In this document: positions 1 to 7,988 of the stretch, piece after piece
Layout of the letters: the number at the start of each line of letters is the position of its first letter
Numbering within the stretch: the first letter of the stretch is position 1
Source of the DNA: Betaproteobacteria bacterium
GTDB lineage: Bacteria > Pseudomonadota > Gammaproteobacteria > Burkholderiales > Casimicrobiaceae
Assembly (NCBI GenBank): GCA_013298695.1
Contig: JAAFIS010000004.1
Span: 297,739 to 361,738, forward strand
Direction: 5' to 3'
DNA: 64,000 nucleotides
The notes under the pieces: model-generated
Told to the model about the DNA's origin: nothing
Database searches by the model: none
The model's input: the letters and a program-made list of their open reading frames with translations, nothing else
Position numbers and translations under genes: made by a program

Positions 1-31
1 AATCGAAAAGTCTTTGTCGAGCGTTAGCCCT

Positions 32-107
32 GTAGGGTGGTCAGCCCTCTGCCCACCAACTATTCGCAAAGTCAAAGCATTTGGTGGGCACGGGGTGCCC
101 ACCCTAC
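32..107. repeat. REP-like imperfect inverted repeat
   Basis: Two arms of about 27 bp, 32-59 and 81-107, are near reverse complements (core GTAGGGTGG and GCCCACCAA). They are separated by about 21 bp. Sequences of this GTAGGGTGGGCAC type are common dispersed extragenic palindromes in Proteobacteria. The right arm overlaps the 3' end of the PhyH gene and its CTA triplet (104-106) is that gene's TAG stop codon on the minus strand. Confidence 0.75.
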
Positions 108-931
108 AAAGCCACGAGCGGAAACAACACATGCTCCATCGCCACGCCCGCAGGCAATTCCTCACGCAATCCCGCAAACTCCGGCGACGTTTTCCACGAG
201 CGTGGTGTATGCACGATGTCGTCGCCTAAGTAGCGGGCGCTGAACACTCGGCGGCGCGTTGTGGAACCTGGCGCGGCGTGTAGCGTGAGCATGTGAAACG
301 CGACGCAATCGCCGGGTTCGAGTGCCCAGCCGATCACTCGCGCTTGATTCTCAGGCGTTGTCATGTCGGGTAAATCAGCAAGCGAGCCTTCGGGAAACCA
401 TTTCGCTTGCTGCGTACGAAAGGTGCGCGGGATGTACCAGGTGCCGTCGTGCGAACCCGAAAGAAATTCAAGCGTGGTGTCGCGCGGCACCGGATCCACT
501 GGAATCCAAAACGAGACGTTTTGCCGGCCGTCGATGTTGTAATACGGCTGATCTTGATGCCATGGCGTGGGTTGTCGCGTGCCCGCTTCTTTCACGAGTA
601 AATGATCGTGATAAATCCGCGCAGTGTTGCTTCGCATCAGCGAACGGGCGATGTTTGGCAGCGCGGAGTGTTTCAGAATCGATTCGTATTCGGGGATTCG
701 CTGCCAATTGCAAAAGTCCTCAAAGAAACGCCCAGGATCGCTCGCTTCACTTGCAACTACCCCAAGCGGGCTCGGTGACTGCAAATTCTTTTCAATCCCG
801 CGCTCCAACGTGGATAGCTCTTCGGGCGTAATTGCGCCGCGAATCACGCACGCTCCCTGTGTTTGATACGCGTTGAGAAGGTCGCTAGTTAATTCTGGCG
901 GAAACGTATTGGATGTCATCTTGCGAGTCAC
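104..931 (-). CDS. Phytanoyl-CoA dioxygenase (PhyH) family protein
   Basis: The 275-aa product looks like a PhyH-family Fe(II)/2-oxoglutarate-dependent oxygenase. The family hydroxylates small or lipid-like substrates in the cytoplasm. Visible metal-binding features are a WHQDQPYY segment (HxD) near residue 120 and a distal histidine in FHMLTLHAAPG, followed by the arginine-rich RRRVFSARYLGDD that usually holds 2-oxoglutarate. The substrate cannot be told from sequence. The start ATG overlaps the stop of the upstream gcr-type gene by 4 bp, so the two are probably co-translated. A second in-frame ATG four codons in is also possible. The stop codon lies inside a REP-like repeat, so the C-terminus may have been changed by that element. 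Confidence 0.8.
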   Translation of the reverse strand: MTRKMTSNTFPPELTSDLLNAYQTQGACVIRGAITPEELSTLERGIEKNLQSPSPLGVVASEASDPGRFFEDFCNWQRIPEYESILKHSALPNIARSLMRSNTARIYHDHLLVKEAGTRQPTPWHQDQPYYNIDGRQNVSFWIPVDPVPRDTTLEFLSGSHDGTWYIPRTFRTQQAKWFPEGSLADLPDMTTPENQARVIGWALEPGDCVAFHMLTLHAAPGSTTRRRVFSARYLGDDIVHTPRSWKTSPEFAGLREELPAGVAMEHVLFPLVAL

Positions 932-2958
932 GACTTCGGCGGCAACAACACACGATGCGGTTTGCGCAACAGCGCTGTGACCACGCGGCGTCGCAGCGCC
1001 CTGCGATCAGAAATGTTGACGCGGCTTGACGACAGCGCCATCGCAAATGCCAGATAAAAGCTCACTCCGATATTGAGCACACCCATCGCTGCGACGCCAC
1101 CGATGGCTAGCCAAAATGCACTGGTTGAGATCACCGCGCTACCAAGCACGCCCACTGCGGCGGCGATAGAACCGGTACTCAGCGTAACGTGGCGAACGTC
1201 GAGCCCTAGGCCGAAAAAAGCAGCAATAATCGGTACGAATCCAAGCAAAAGAGCAAGCGCTAAGTTCGACGCAACACCGGCAGCGTTGTTTTCAACAAAA
1301 CGCGCGAAGTTGTCTGCCCCTCGCTGGCCAAATACGTACTGGAAACGTCTGTGAAATCGAAGCCCGTCCGCAAGGCGATGCAGCGCAACCCAGTTGTCGG
1401 CCCAACCTCCCGACAACGAAGAAAGCCATAGCAAGACGCCGGTAAATGCGGCAAACACCGGCGTCCATCCCAATATCGAAAACGACTCGATTGACTTCAA
1501 CGCCTTGGCCTCAGTGATCGCGCCAGAGCCGGTTGCGTAGATCCAAATCAGTTGAATTACGAGCGCCACTGGGATGACCATCGCGAGATTGCCGACCACG
1601 GCGGCAACTTGTGAACGGATGAGTGCGATAGTTTCGTCGACGAACTCTTGTTTCCCCGGTTCATCGGCGACGCTATCGAGCTTTGTAGCGAGCGCAGGCG
1701 CTGTCATTGCGGGCTGTTTGGTGGCTAAGGTGAAGTGAGCGAAGTGAATCGCGAGGAAGCTCGCCGCGTAGTCAAAGAACAGAAACAAGCCTTCAAAGAA
1801 CCGACTCATCCCGAGGCCAGTGATCAAAAACTTCAGGTAAACGGTGATCGCAGTGATTGCGCCGCCGCCGCTTGCACGCTTGAGCATCGTGAGGTACTCG
1901 CCGCGTGAACGTGCGATGTAGTGTTCACCGGTTTCAGCGCTTCGCTCCACCACTTTTTTGCCAAGGAGTGAGTAGCTTTCTCGAAGCAAACCACGGACGC
2001 TTGCGCGCTCGTCGCTCGTGTGAACCAAGGTTGCAATGAAGCGAGTTGCTTCGTTGGCTGGCGAGCTCGACGCCCAGACCACGAGGAGTTGTTCGAGCCG
2101 CTCGCTGCGACGCAATATTTGTTCAACGTCGAACACCACCGCAACCGATACCCCGAAAAGATCTAGATGTTCATAGACTTTTGTCGCCGCTTCTCGCGCC
2201 AGATCAATCGTTGCGCGGAATTGGTTTAGCTGTTGAAGCTGTGTGGTGGGGTCTACTGCTTTGAGCAGTTCAACAGCGAGCGCGGGAAGATGCAGTATTG
2301 CCTTTGCGCTTATCTCGTCAGCTTCAGTACGGAGCCTGATCTTTGCGTCACTCATCCCGTTGGCAATTTGTGAAGCGAGTAACACGATCGCCTGTTCGAT
2401 CGCGCCGCCTAGTTTGTCGCGTACCGCTAAATCCGAGGCAACCACTGTCGCTAACTGTGTGGATAACTCTGGACTGAGCGCTTCTATCCAGACGCGATCA
2501 TCACTTTCAAACAGCAGCGAAAATAAAGTGGTCAGCGTACCGTCGTTGGGCGCGAGGGGAAGCACTTTTAGTTTGATCCTCGACCAAATTTCGCGAGCTA
2601 AACCTTCTCGCTGCGCAAGCCCGGTATCGACAAATAGCGAAAGCGCATCGCTCTTCAGTATGACTTGCTGAAACATCCGCGCGATAGCCGCGCTGTAGTT
2701 TGGGTTCGTCTCAAGCGCACGCACAAAATAGCGCAAGCGCGTGTGCTGGGAAAACGTAAACGTTGAAGAATCCGCCGATCCGGCGCTCAGTGTCGGGCGC
2801 GCTCGAATCCAGTGAAGCAATTCAGCAAGCCACAACACTTGTTCAGCAAGAACACCTTCGGCGGGTACGGATGCCAGAAGGCCGTCTAGTTGTTTGTAGT
2901 CGTCGCGGGAGGAGCGCCACTTTGTGATGAGCGTCGGGAGATTTTTGATCCATTGCAT
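928..2958 (-). CDS. Site-specific recombinase family (gcr/SpecificRecomb) membrane protein
   Basis: The 676-aa product resembles the SpecificRecomb family (PF10136), named after gonococcal gcr and found mainly in Betaproteobacteria. Despite the name, no catalytic recombinase motif is visible. The N-terminal half (residues 1 to about 340) is helical and soluble, with the typical LLHWIRARP and LRYFVRALETNPNY segments. The C-terminal half holds several hydrophobic stretches, including regions near residues 370-400, 455-480, 495-520, 570-600 and 610-650, so it is probably an inner-membrane protein. Its stop overlaps the start of the PhyH gene by 4 bp. Real function is unknown. The family assignment is by recognition of conserved segments, not by search. 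Confidence 0.7.
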   Translation of the reverse strand: MQWIKNLPTLITKWRSSRDDYKQLDGLLASVPAEGVLAEQVLWLAELLHWIRARPTLSAGSADSSTFTFSQHTRLRYFVRALETNPNYSAAIARMFQQVILKSDALSLFVDTGLAQREGLAREIWSRIKLKVLPLAPNDGTLTTLFSLLFESDDRVWIEALSPELSTQLATVVASDLAVRDKLGGAIEQAIVLLASQIANGMSDAKIRLRTEADEISAKAILHLPALAVELLKAVDPTTQLQQLNQFRATIDLAREAATKVYEHLDLFGVSVAVVFDVEQILRRSERLEQLLVVWASSSPANEATRFIATLVHTSDERASVRGLLRESYSLLGKKVVERSAETGEHYIARSRGEYLTMLKRASGGGAITAITVYLKFLITGLGMSRFFEGLFLFFDYAASFLAIHFAHFTLATKQPAMTAPALATKLDSVADEPGKQEFVDETIALIRSQVAAVVGNLAMVIPVALVIQLIWIYATGSGAITEAKALKSIESFSILGWTPVFAAFTGVLLWLSSLSGGWADNWVALHRLADGLRFHRRFQYVFGQRGADNFARFVENNAAGVASNLALALLLGFVPIIAAFFGLGLDVRHVTLSTGSIAAAVGVLGSAVISTSAFWLAIGGVAAMGVLNIGVSFYLAFAMALSSSRVNISDRRALRRRVVTALLRKPHRVLLPPKS

Positions 2959-3267
2959 AGCGATAGGATAACTGCAACTGGTAGGCTGTTTTTTACCTCG
3001 TTTTTACTTCGACATTCTTGCTGCCGGTCGCGACCGGGCGCGGATATTGGCAATCGTCTCGAGTCGCTAAAACGGTGATTTGAGTGGCCAACCGCTTAGA
3101 CGGCTATCAGAGGGTGGGAAAACACACGCGCTGGATATCTTCCACACGTTGCCGTAAAACCCTGGGGGTATCTGTGTGCGCAACTAGAATTATTCCAATA
3201 AAGCACCGCAAAAACGCTGCTATTGATGCGTCGTTAGAGCGCATCGCAACACATTTTGAACACAGCA
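2959..3267. other. Intergenic gap between divergent genes
   Basis: About 309 bp separate the starts of the gcr-type gene (minus) and the HAD gene (plus). It must contain two divergent promoters, but I see no confident -35/-10 pair, terminator, RNA gene or coding signal. Short open frames here have no ribosome-binding site or recognisable product. Confidence 0.5.
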
Positions 3268-3930
3268 ATGAATTTTGACGCCCTGATTTTTGACATGGAC
3301 GGCACGCTCGTCGATTCCATGCCGTACCACGAAAAAGCGTGGGATTTGATGATGCCCGAACTCGGCATCTCAGTCGATCGCTTCGAATTTTTTACGTGGT
3401 CAGCCGGATTGACCAACAAAGAAATTTTTCCACGCCTTCTCAATCGCGCAGTGGGCGAAGATGAACTCGCGATGCTTGCTGGACGGAAAGAATCGCTCTA
3501 TCGCGAGTGCTATCGCGATGCGATGTCGCCGATGCATGGCGCAGTGGATTTGCTCATTCGCGCGCGTGAAGCGAACATCCAAACCGCGCTCGGCACAGCA
3601 GCGCCACCTGAGAACATTGAACTCGTAATCGGCGGCCTGGATTTGTACGAACACTTTCCCGTGATCGTCGGTGGCGCGGATGTGAGAAACGGCAAACCTG
3701 ATCCGGAAATTTTTCTACGCTGCGCGGAGAAGATGAACGTTACGCCGAATCGTTGCCTCGTGTTCGAAGACACCCCGGCAGGTATCGAAGCGGCGTTTCG
3801 CGCGGGCATGAAATGCATAGCGATCACGACGACGTTGAACGAATCGCAGGTGCGCGCGTTGCCAAATACCACGCATCTGATCGGCGTATCAAATCACTAC
3901 GCGACCGATCTGATGAGTCGCGCTTTTTAA
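3268..3930 (+). CDS. HAD-superfamily hydrolase, beta-phosphoglucomutase-like
   Basis: A 220-aa haloacid dehalogenase-type phosphatase of the beta-PGM/YqaB/GPH subgroup, which removes or moves phosphate groups on small metabolites in the cytoplasm. Motif I is FDMDGTLVDS at residues 6-15 with the nucleophile and acid/base aspartates. A motif III-type lysine is in NGKPDPEIF, and motif IV is VFEDTPAGIEAA. A helical cap lies between motifs I and II. An in-frame TTG 12 bp upstream is open, but the ATG at 3268 starts directly on the conserved N-terminus. The substrate is not predictable. It is a single gene, divergent from the gcr-type gene. Confidence 0.88.
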   Translation: MNFDALIFDMDGTLVDSMPYHEKAWDLMMPELGISVDRFEFFTWSAGLTNKEIFPRLLNRAVGEDELAMLAGRKESLYRECYRDAMSPMHGAVDLLIRAREANIQTALGTAAPPENIELVIGGLDLYEHFPVIVGGADVRNGKPDPEIFLRCAEKMNVTPNRCLVFEDTPAGIEAAFRAGMKCIAITTTLNESQVRALPNTTHLIGVSNHYATDLMSRAF

Positions 3931-4066
3931 ACTGCGATTGCGTGGCGGAAAGCAGGCGCGCGTTTTCAGAAACGCTAGCAGCAATCGCGTCTATCGCCCA
4001 TTCTTCGCGGGTGAAAAGCGAATTTACATTGTTTATTGATAACAATTGAAAAATTGCGCTCGCCCC

Positions 4067-4104
4067 GTGTAAATTGGGCGATCGCAATATAAGCTGTTGC
4101 GCTA
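4067..4104 (-). repeat. AT-rich palindromic element copy (hemB 3' end)
   Basis: A copy of the dispersed element described under findings. AAATTGGGCG at 4071-4080 is followed by AAGCTGTTGCGCTA, whose last triplet CTA (4102-4104) is the hemB stop codon. The left half of the palindrome is degenerate (CCCCGTGT). Confidence 0.5.
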
Positions 4105-5097
4105 CTTTCCGTTCATCCAACGCGCTGCGTCCATCGCGCCGTAAGTGAGAATCGCGCTCGCGCCCGCTCTGCGAAATGCGATCAACGTTTCCATCAAACA
4201 CTTTTTGTAGTCAAGCCAACCGTTCGCGCTCGCGGCTTTAAGCATCGCGAATTCGCCGCTGACTTGATACACAGCGACGGGCATTTTGAATTCGTTTTTC
4301 ACTCGCGCGAGGATGTCGAGATACGGCAATCCCGGTTTCACCATCAGCATGTCTGCGCCCTCTTCGATGTCGAGCGCGCATTCACGCATTGCTTCGTCGC
4401 TGTTGCCAAAATCGATTTGATAAGTATCTTTACTGCTCTTTCCGAGAAAGGTTGCAGAGCCGACAGCGTCGCGAAACGGCCCGTAAAAGTGGCTCGCGAA
4501 TTTCGCGCTGTAGGCGAGGATTTTCGTTTGAAAAAAACCTGCTTCATCAAGCGCTTCGCGGATCGCACCGATGCGTCCGTCCATCATGTCTGAGGGCGCT
4601 ACGAAATCAACGCCCGATGCAGCATGCGCGAGCGCTTGCTGAATGAGCACAGCAACCGTTTCATCGTTCAAGATGTAGCCCGAATCGTCAATCAATCCGT
4701 CTTGACCGTGCGACGTGTAAGGATCAAGCGCGACGTCGGTGATCACCATCAATTCAGGCGCATTTGCTTTGATCGCTTTTACGGCGCGAGGAATCAAACC
4801 GTTCGCGTTGTACGCCTCTTCGGCATAGGGCGTTTTCTCGCTCTCGACCATCGGAAACAGCGCAATGCCGAACACGCCAAGCGATGCGGCTTCGCGCGCT
4901 TGCTCGACGAGCAAATCAATCGACATGCGCTCAACACCTGGCATCGAATCGATGGCTTGCGTTCTGTTTTCACCTTCGATCACAAACACCGGCCAAATCA
5001 AGTTGGCGGGCGAAATCGAGGTTTCGCGCATCATCGCCCGAGTGAACGAATCGCGACGCATGCGGCGCATGCGCAAAGTGGGGTAGGTGGCGCTCAT
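4102..5097 (-). CDS. hemB: Delta-aminolevulinic acid dehydratase (porphobilinogen synthase)
   Basis: The 331-aa HemB condenses two 5-aminolevulinate molecules into porphobilinogen, the second common step of haem, sirohaem and cobalamin synthesis. Both Schiff-base lysines are visible, in AYSAKFAS (near residue 195) and MLMVKPGLPYLD (near residue 250). The metal region reads DVALDPYTSHGQDG, so the three cysteines of zinc-type enzymes are replaced by Ala, Asp and Asp-type residues; it belongs to the magnesium-type class. Length is typical. It stands alone. Downstream lies an AT-rich palindromic repeat that supplies the stop codon, and upstream a cluster of REP-like sequences. Confidence 0.97.
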   Translation of the reverse strand: MSATYPTLRMRRMRRDSFTRAMMRETSISPANLIWPVFVIEGENRTQAIDSMPGVERMSIDLLVEQAREAASLGVFGIALFPMVESEKTPYAEEAYNANGLIPRAVKAIKANAPELMVITDVALDPYTSHGQDGLIDDSGYILNDETVAVLIQQALAHAASGVDFVAPSDMMDGRIGAIREALDEAGFFQTKILAYSAKFASHFYGPFRDAVGSATFLGKSSKDTYQIDFGNSDEAMRECALDIEEGADMLMVKPGLPYLDILARVKNEFKMPVAVYQVSGEFAMLKAASANGWLDYKKCLMETLIAFRRAGASAILTYGAMDAARWMNGK

Positions 5098-5117
5098 TCG
5101 ATGATTTTAAGGGCGCT

Positions 5118-5316
5118 CATGGTTCGACAAGCTCACCACGAACGGTCATGAAGGCAGGGGAAGCTTTTTTTCCTTCTCGCCCTCGGCTCGTCAAAAGCTG
5201 CGTGAGGCCGCAAGCTCAAATACTAAGCGGGCACGCTCCTCGACAGGCTTACAGTGAACGGCAATTGAGATTGGTGCAATAGTTTTTCCGCTCTCCCTGA
5301 GCTTGTCGAAGGGGGC
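5118..5316. repeat. Cluster of TTCGACAAGCTCA-type REP sequences
   Basis: Three related copies lie between the exonuclease stop and hemB. They are GGTTCGACAAGCTCACCACG at 5121-5140, a degenerate copy CTCGACAGGCTTACAGTGAA near 5239-5258, and an inverted copy CTCCCTGAGCTTGTCGAAGG near 5292-5311. This core is a well-known dispersed extragenic palindromic family in many Proteobacteria. The flanking copies point inward, so the region can form a large stem in RNA. Confidence 0.75.
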
Positions 5317-5325
5317 GCGAATTTG

Positions 5326-5949
5326 TTATACCCAACGCTGCGCAGATTCAAGCGCGCGAAGTTCTGACCAGGTTCGTCTTTCTTTCGGGAGCTTCGCAAG
5401 AATCCGTTGCAGCAAATGCGCCGTTGCTAGCGCATCGGAGAGGGCGCGATGTTGCTTCTTAATCGGTAGCTGCAGCGCCGCGCTCCACTCACCCAGACTT
5501 TTCGCCTTGATTTCGGGAAACAGGCTTGGCGCGATCTTTTGCACATCGATGTGTTGTGCCGCGAATGACCTTGCTACCGTTTTGTTGTTTTGCGCAGCGA
5601 GTGCTGTGCGCAGGAATTTCACGTCAAATTCAGTGAAAAATCCCACGAGCGGCGCGTCATTGACCCATGCGAGCAAGGCGTCGAGTGCGTCCTCCATCGC
5701 TGCGCCGTCGTATTGTTCTTTCGCCGTGACGCCGTGCACGACCCGGTTATTTGCGCTGACATCGCCACTGGTTGCGAGCACGCGATGGAAATGGTCGTGC
5801 AAAACGATTTCGCCGCGAAACATCGCGACCGCACCGATTTCGATAATGCGATCACGCGACGGATCAAGCCCCGTAGTTTCAAGATCGAGCGCGATCCAGC
5901 GTTCGCTTTCGTTGCTCGATTTCTTCGAAATGAAATCAAAAAAACTCAC
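5326..5949 (-). CDS. 3'-5' exonuclease, DnaQ/DEDD family
   Basis: A 207-aa DEDD-type exonuclease resembling the DNA polymerase III epsilon domain. Exo I is DLETTGLDP, Exo II lies in VGFFTEFDVKFLR, and Exo III is HRALSDALATAHLL, giving the DEDDh arrangement. It probably acts on DNA or small RNA. The open frame extends to 6000, but a GTG at 5949 overlaps the TGA of the upstream DUF294 gene (GTGA). This tight coupling is the most likely start, because the family domain begins only about 17 residues later. The pairing of such an exonuclease with a cNMP/CBS/DUF294 protein is common in Proteobacteria, which suggests a shared nucleotide-signalling or turnover role (inference). Confidence 0.85.
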   Translation of the reverse strand: MSFFDFISKKSSNESERWIALDLETTGLDPSRDRIIEIGAVAMFRGEIVLHDHFHRVLATSGDVSANNRVVHGVTAKEQYDGAAMEDALDALLAWVNDAPLVGFFTEFDVKFLRTALAAQNNKTVARSFAAQHIDVQKIAPSLFPEIKAKSLGEWSAALQLPIKKQHRALSDALATAHLLQRILAKLPKERRTWSELRALESAQRWV

Positions 5950-7880
5950 GGATAGTCCGCCGCGAGTCGCTGTTGCAACTTGCGGGCTTGTCGAAAGCAT
6001 TCTTTGAGAATACGCGCGTCCATCGGTGACAAGGCATCAAGCGTGATCGCATTCGGCATTTCCGGCAACTGATTTTTCTCTTGCGCGCGCAGGCGAAGGC
6101 TTTGCAAAAAACCAAACGCGTCTGTCCATTCGCGCACTTCGTTGGCTTGCACTTTTCCTATCGATGCAAGCGCCTGCAATCGCTCAATCGTATTCGTCGC
6201 AGAAATTTCGTGTGCGAGTGCGAGCACGCGGGCTGCATCAACAAACGGACGCACGCCGAAGCGCTTCAAATCAATCACTTGTTTGCCGTTTACTTCAGCC
6301 GTTGCGCTTAAATTTCCTAGCCAATTGAGCGGCGGTTCGGTCGCCTGCGCGTTGTCAGAAAGTTGTTTGAGAAAACGTTGATTCGCCGCCGCGCGCGCAA
6401 GAATCTTTGCCTGCAATTCGGTCGCAAGTGTTGCGTTGCCCCACAGCGCGCGCAGATCGAAAAAGATGTTGGCTTGTAACAAACTCTCAGGATCGCCGCG
6501 ATCAATCCATTCTGCGAAACGCGCTTCCCACGCAGTCGTAGCAAGGGCGAGCTCAGGATTGCTCGCCATGATGTTGCCTTTGCAGAGCGGAAATCCACAC
6601 AGAGCGAGCGACTCGTTAACTTCTTTTGCGAAAGCCGCAACAGCATTCGTTTGCGCGTTGTCGCCGAAGATCAAGGCATTGTCTTGATCGGTGGAAATTG
6701 TTTGCTCATGGCGACCTTCGCTGCCGAGCGCAATCCAGCAAAGGTCATGTTGGTTAACGCTGTGATTCTTCGCTGCCAATGAAATCAAGCGCTGCGCAAT
6801 CTGATCATTCAAGCGCGATACAAATCGCGTCATGGTGAGCGATTCCACGCCTTGCGCGATTAAGTTGCGCGCGAGTTGTCGGGCATCGCTTGCACATACC
6901 GCGAGTTGCGCCACCGAATTTGCGCGACTGATCGCGCCGCTCACGCCCGTTAAAGTGTGGCGTTGTAGCGCGAATAAATCCCGTTCCGAAACAACGCCCT
7001 TCAACGCGCCCGCATCGTCCACCACGGCGACGTGACGAAAACCACGCTCCGCCATGAGCAATGCCGCGTCGACCGCCGTCGCATTTTCAGAAAGCGTTGC
7101 AACCGGTTTTGTTGCGATGGAAAGCGCTGGCGCATTGATGTCAGTATTCGAAAGCACGACGCGCGGAATGATGTCGCGTTCAGTGAGGATACCAATCGGC
7201 TTGTGCGACTCATCAATGATAACCATTGAGCCAATAGCCCAATGTTGCATGGCTTCAAGCGTGTTTCGTATTGAAGTTGATTGACTCACCGTTATTGGCT
7301 CTCGCCTAATAAGATTGGACAGCGTGCGAGGAAGCTGTTGCTCGGCGCTACCCTCTGCAACATAACTCGCTTGCAAGGCACGTCGCGAACGCTCTAACAA
7401 ATACGTCAATCGTCGATCACAAAAATCCGCGAGCGCGTGTGAACGATCAATCGTCGCGAGGAAATCGTTCGCTGGAACCCGTAGCGCGAACACTTCATCT
7501 TCGGCAAAGAAATGGCTGATCACCGGGCGCGCCGTGAGCAGCGCGCCAATCGGAAACATTTCGCCGACGGTGAGTTCGAGCGCACCGACGGAGTTGTCGT
7601 TGCGCGTACCGCCGGTGTTCGCACGTTCGCCGCGAACCCGACCGCCAACCACGATCCAGCATTCCTCAGCTTTGGTATTCGCCGCAATCAAGGTTTCGCG
7701 CGGACTGTGATAACTCACCTTCGCATGCGCGAGTAACGCTTCGCGATCCGCCGCCGTCATTTCGGAGAACGGTTCGTGCGTCGCGAGTATTTCCAGGTAG
7801 GGTGCGGCGGCGGAATGTTTCAAGGTGCGGACTTTATTGTGTGCTTGCTCACACACATTTAACACGGGCGACGACGACAA
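5946..7880 (-). CDS. cNMP-binding/CBS/DUF294 putative nucleotidyltransferase
   Basis: A 644-aa multidomain signalling protein. A cyclic-nucleotide-binding-like domain occupies about residues 30-150, followed by a tandem CBS pair at about 185-310 that would sense adenosine nucleotides. Then comes a DUF294 nucleotidyltransferase-like domain with GSEGRHEQ and TDQDNALIFGD near residue 385-405, the same signature as the GlnD uridylyltransferase head. A DUF294 C-terminal helical domain ends the protein. The combination is known from proteins thought to nucleotidylate a partner in response to metabolic state; the target is unknown. It overlaps the exonuclease gene by 4 bp when the GTG start of that gene is used, and transcription runs from this gene into it. 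Confidence 0.87.
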   Translation of the reverse strand: MSSSPVLNVCEQAHNKVRTLKHSAAAPYLEILATHEPFSEMTAADREALLAHAKVSYHSPRETLIAANTKAEECWIVVGGRVRGERANTGGTRNDNSVGALELTVGEMFPIGALLTARPVISHFFAEDEVFALRVPANDFLATIDRSHALADFCDRRLTYLLERSRRALQASYVAEGSAEQQLPRTLSNLIRREPITVSQSTSIRNTLEAMQHWAIGSMVIIDESHKPIGILTERDIIPRVVLSNTDINAPALSIATKPVATLSENATAVDAALLMAERGFRHVAVVDDAGALKGVVSERDLFALQRHTLTGVSGAISRANSVAQLAVCASDARQLARNLIAQGVESLTMTRFVSRLNDQIAQRLISLAAKNHSVNQHDLCWIALGSEGRHEQTISTDQDNALIFGDNAQTNAVAAFAKEVNESLALCGFPLCKGNIMASNPELALATTAWEARFAEWIDRGDPESLLQANIFFDLRALWGNATLATELQAKILARAAANQRFLKQLSDNAQATEPPLNWLGNLSATAEVNGKQVIDLKRFGVRPFVDAARVLALAHEISATNTIERLQALASIGKVQANEVREWTDAFGFLQSLRLRAQEKNQLPEMPNAITLDALSPMDARILKECFRQARKLQQRLAADYP

Positions 7881-7988
7881 TTATTGTGCTGCGTCAAACA
7901 TCTGCCTAATCCATGTATCCGGGCGGCGTGTCGTGCCCATTCAACCGTAAAGTTTGACGACGCGCCACGCGATACGTCTTACGAAAAT

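Noticed and set aside
322..831. 169-codon plus-strand frame opposite the PhyH gene
   Set aside because: Antisense shadow of a gene with conserved metal-binding motifs; the composition is not protein-like.
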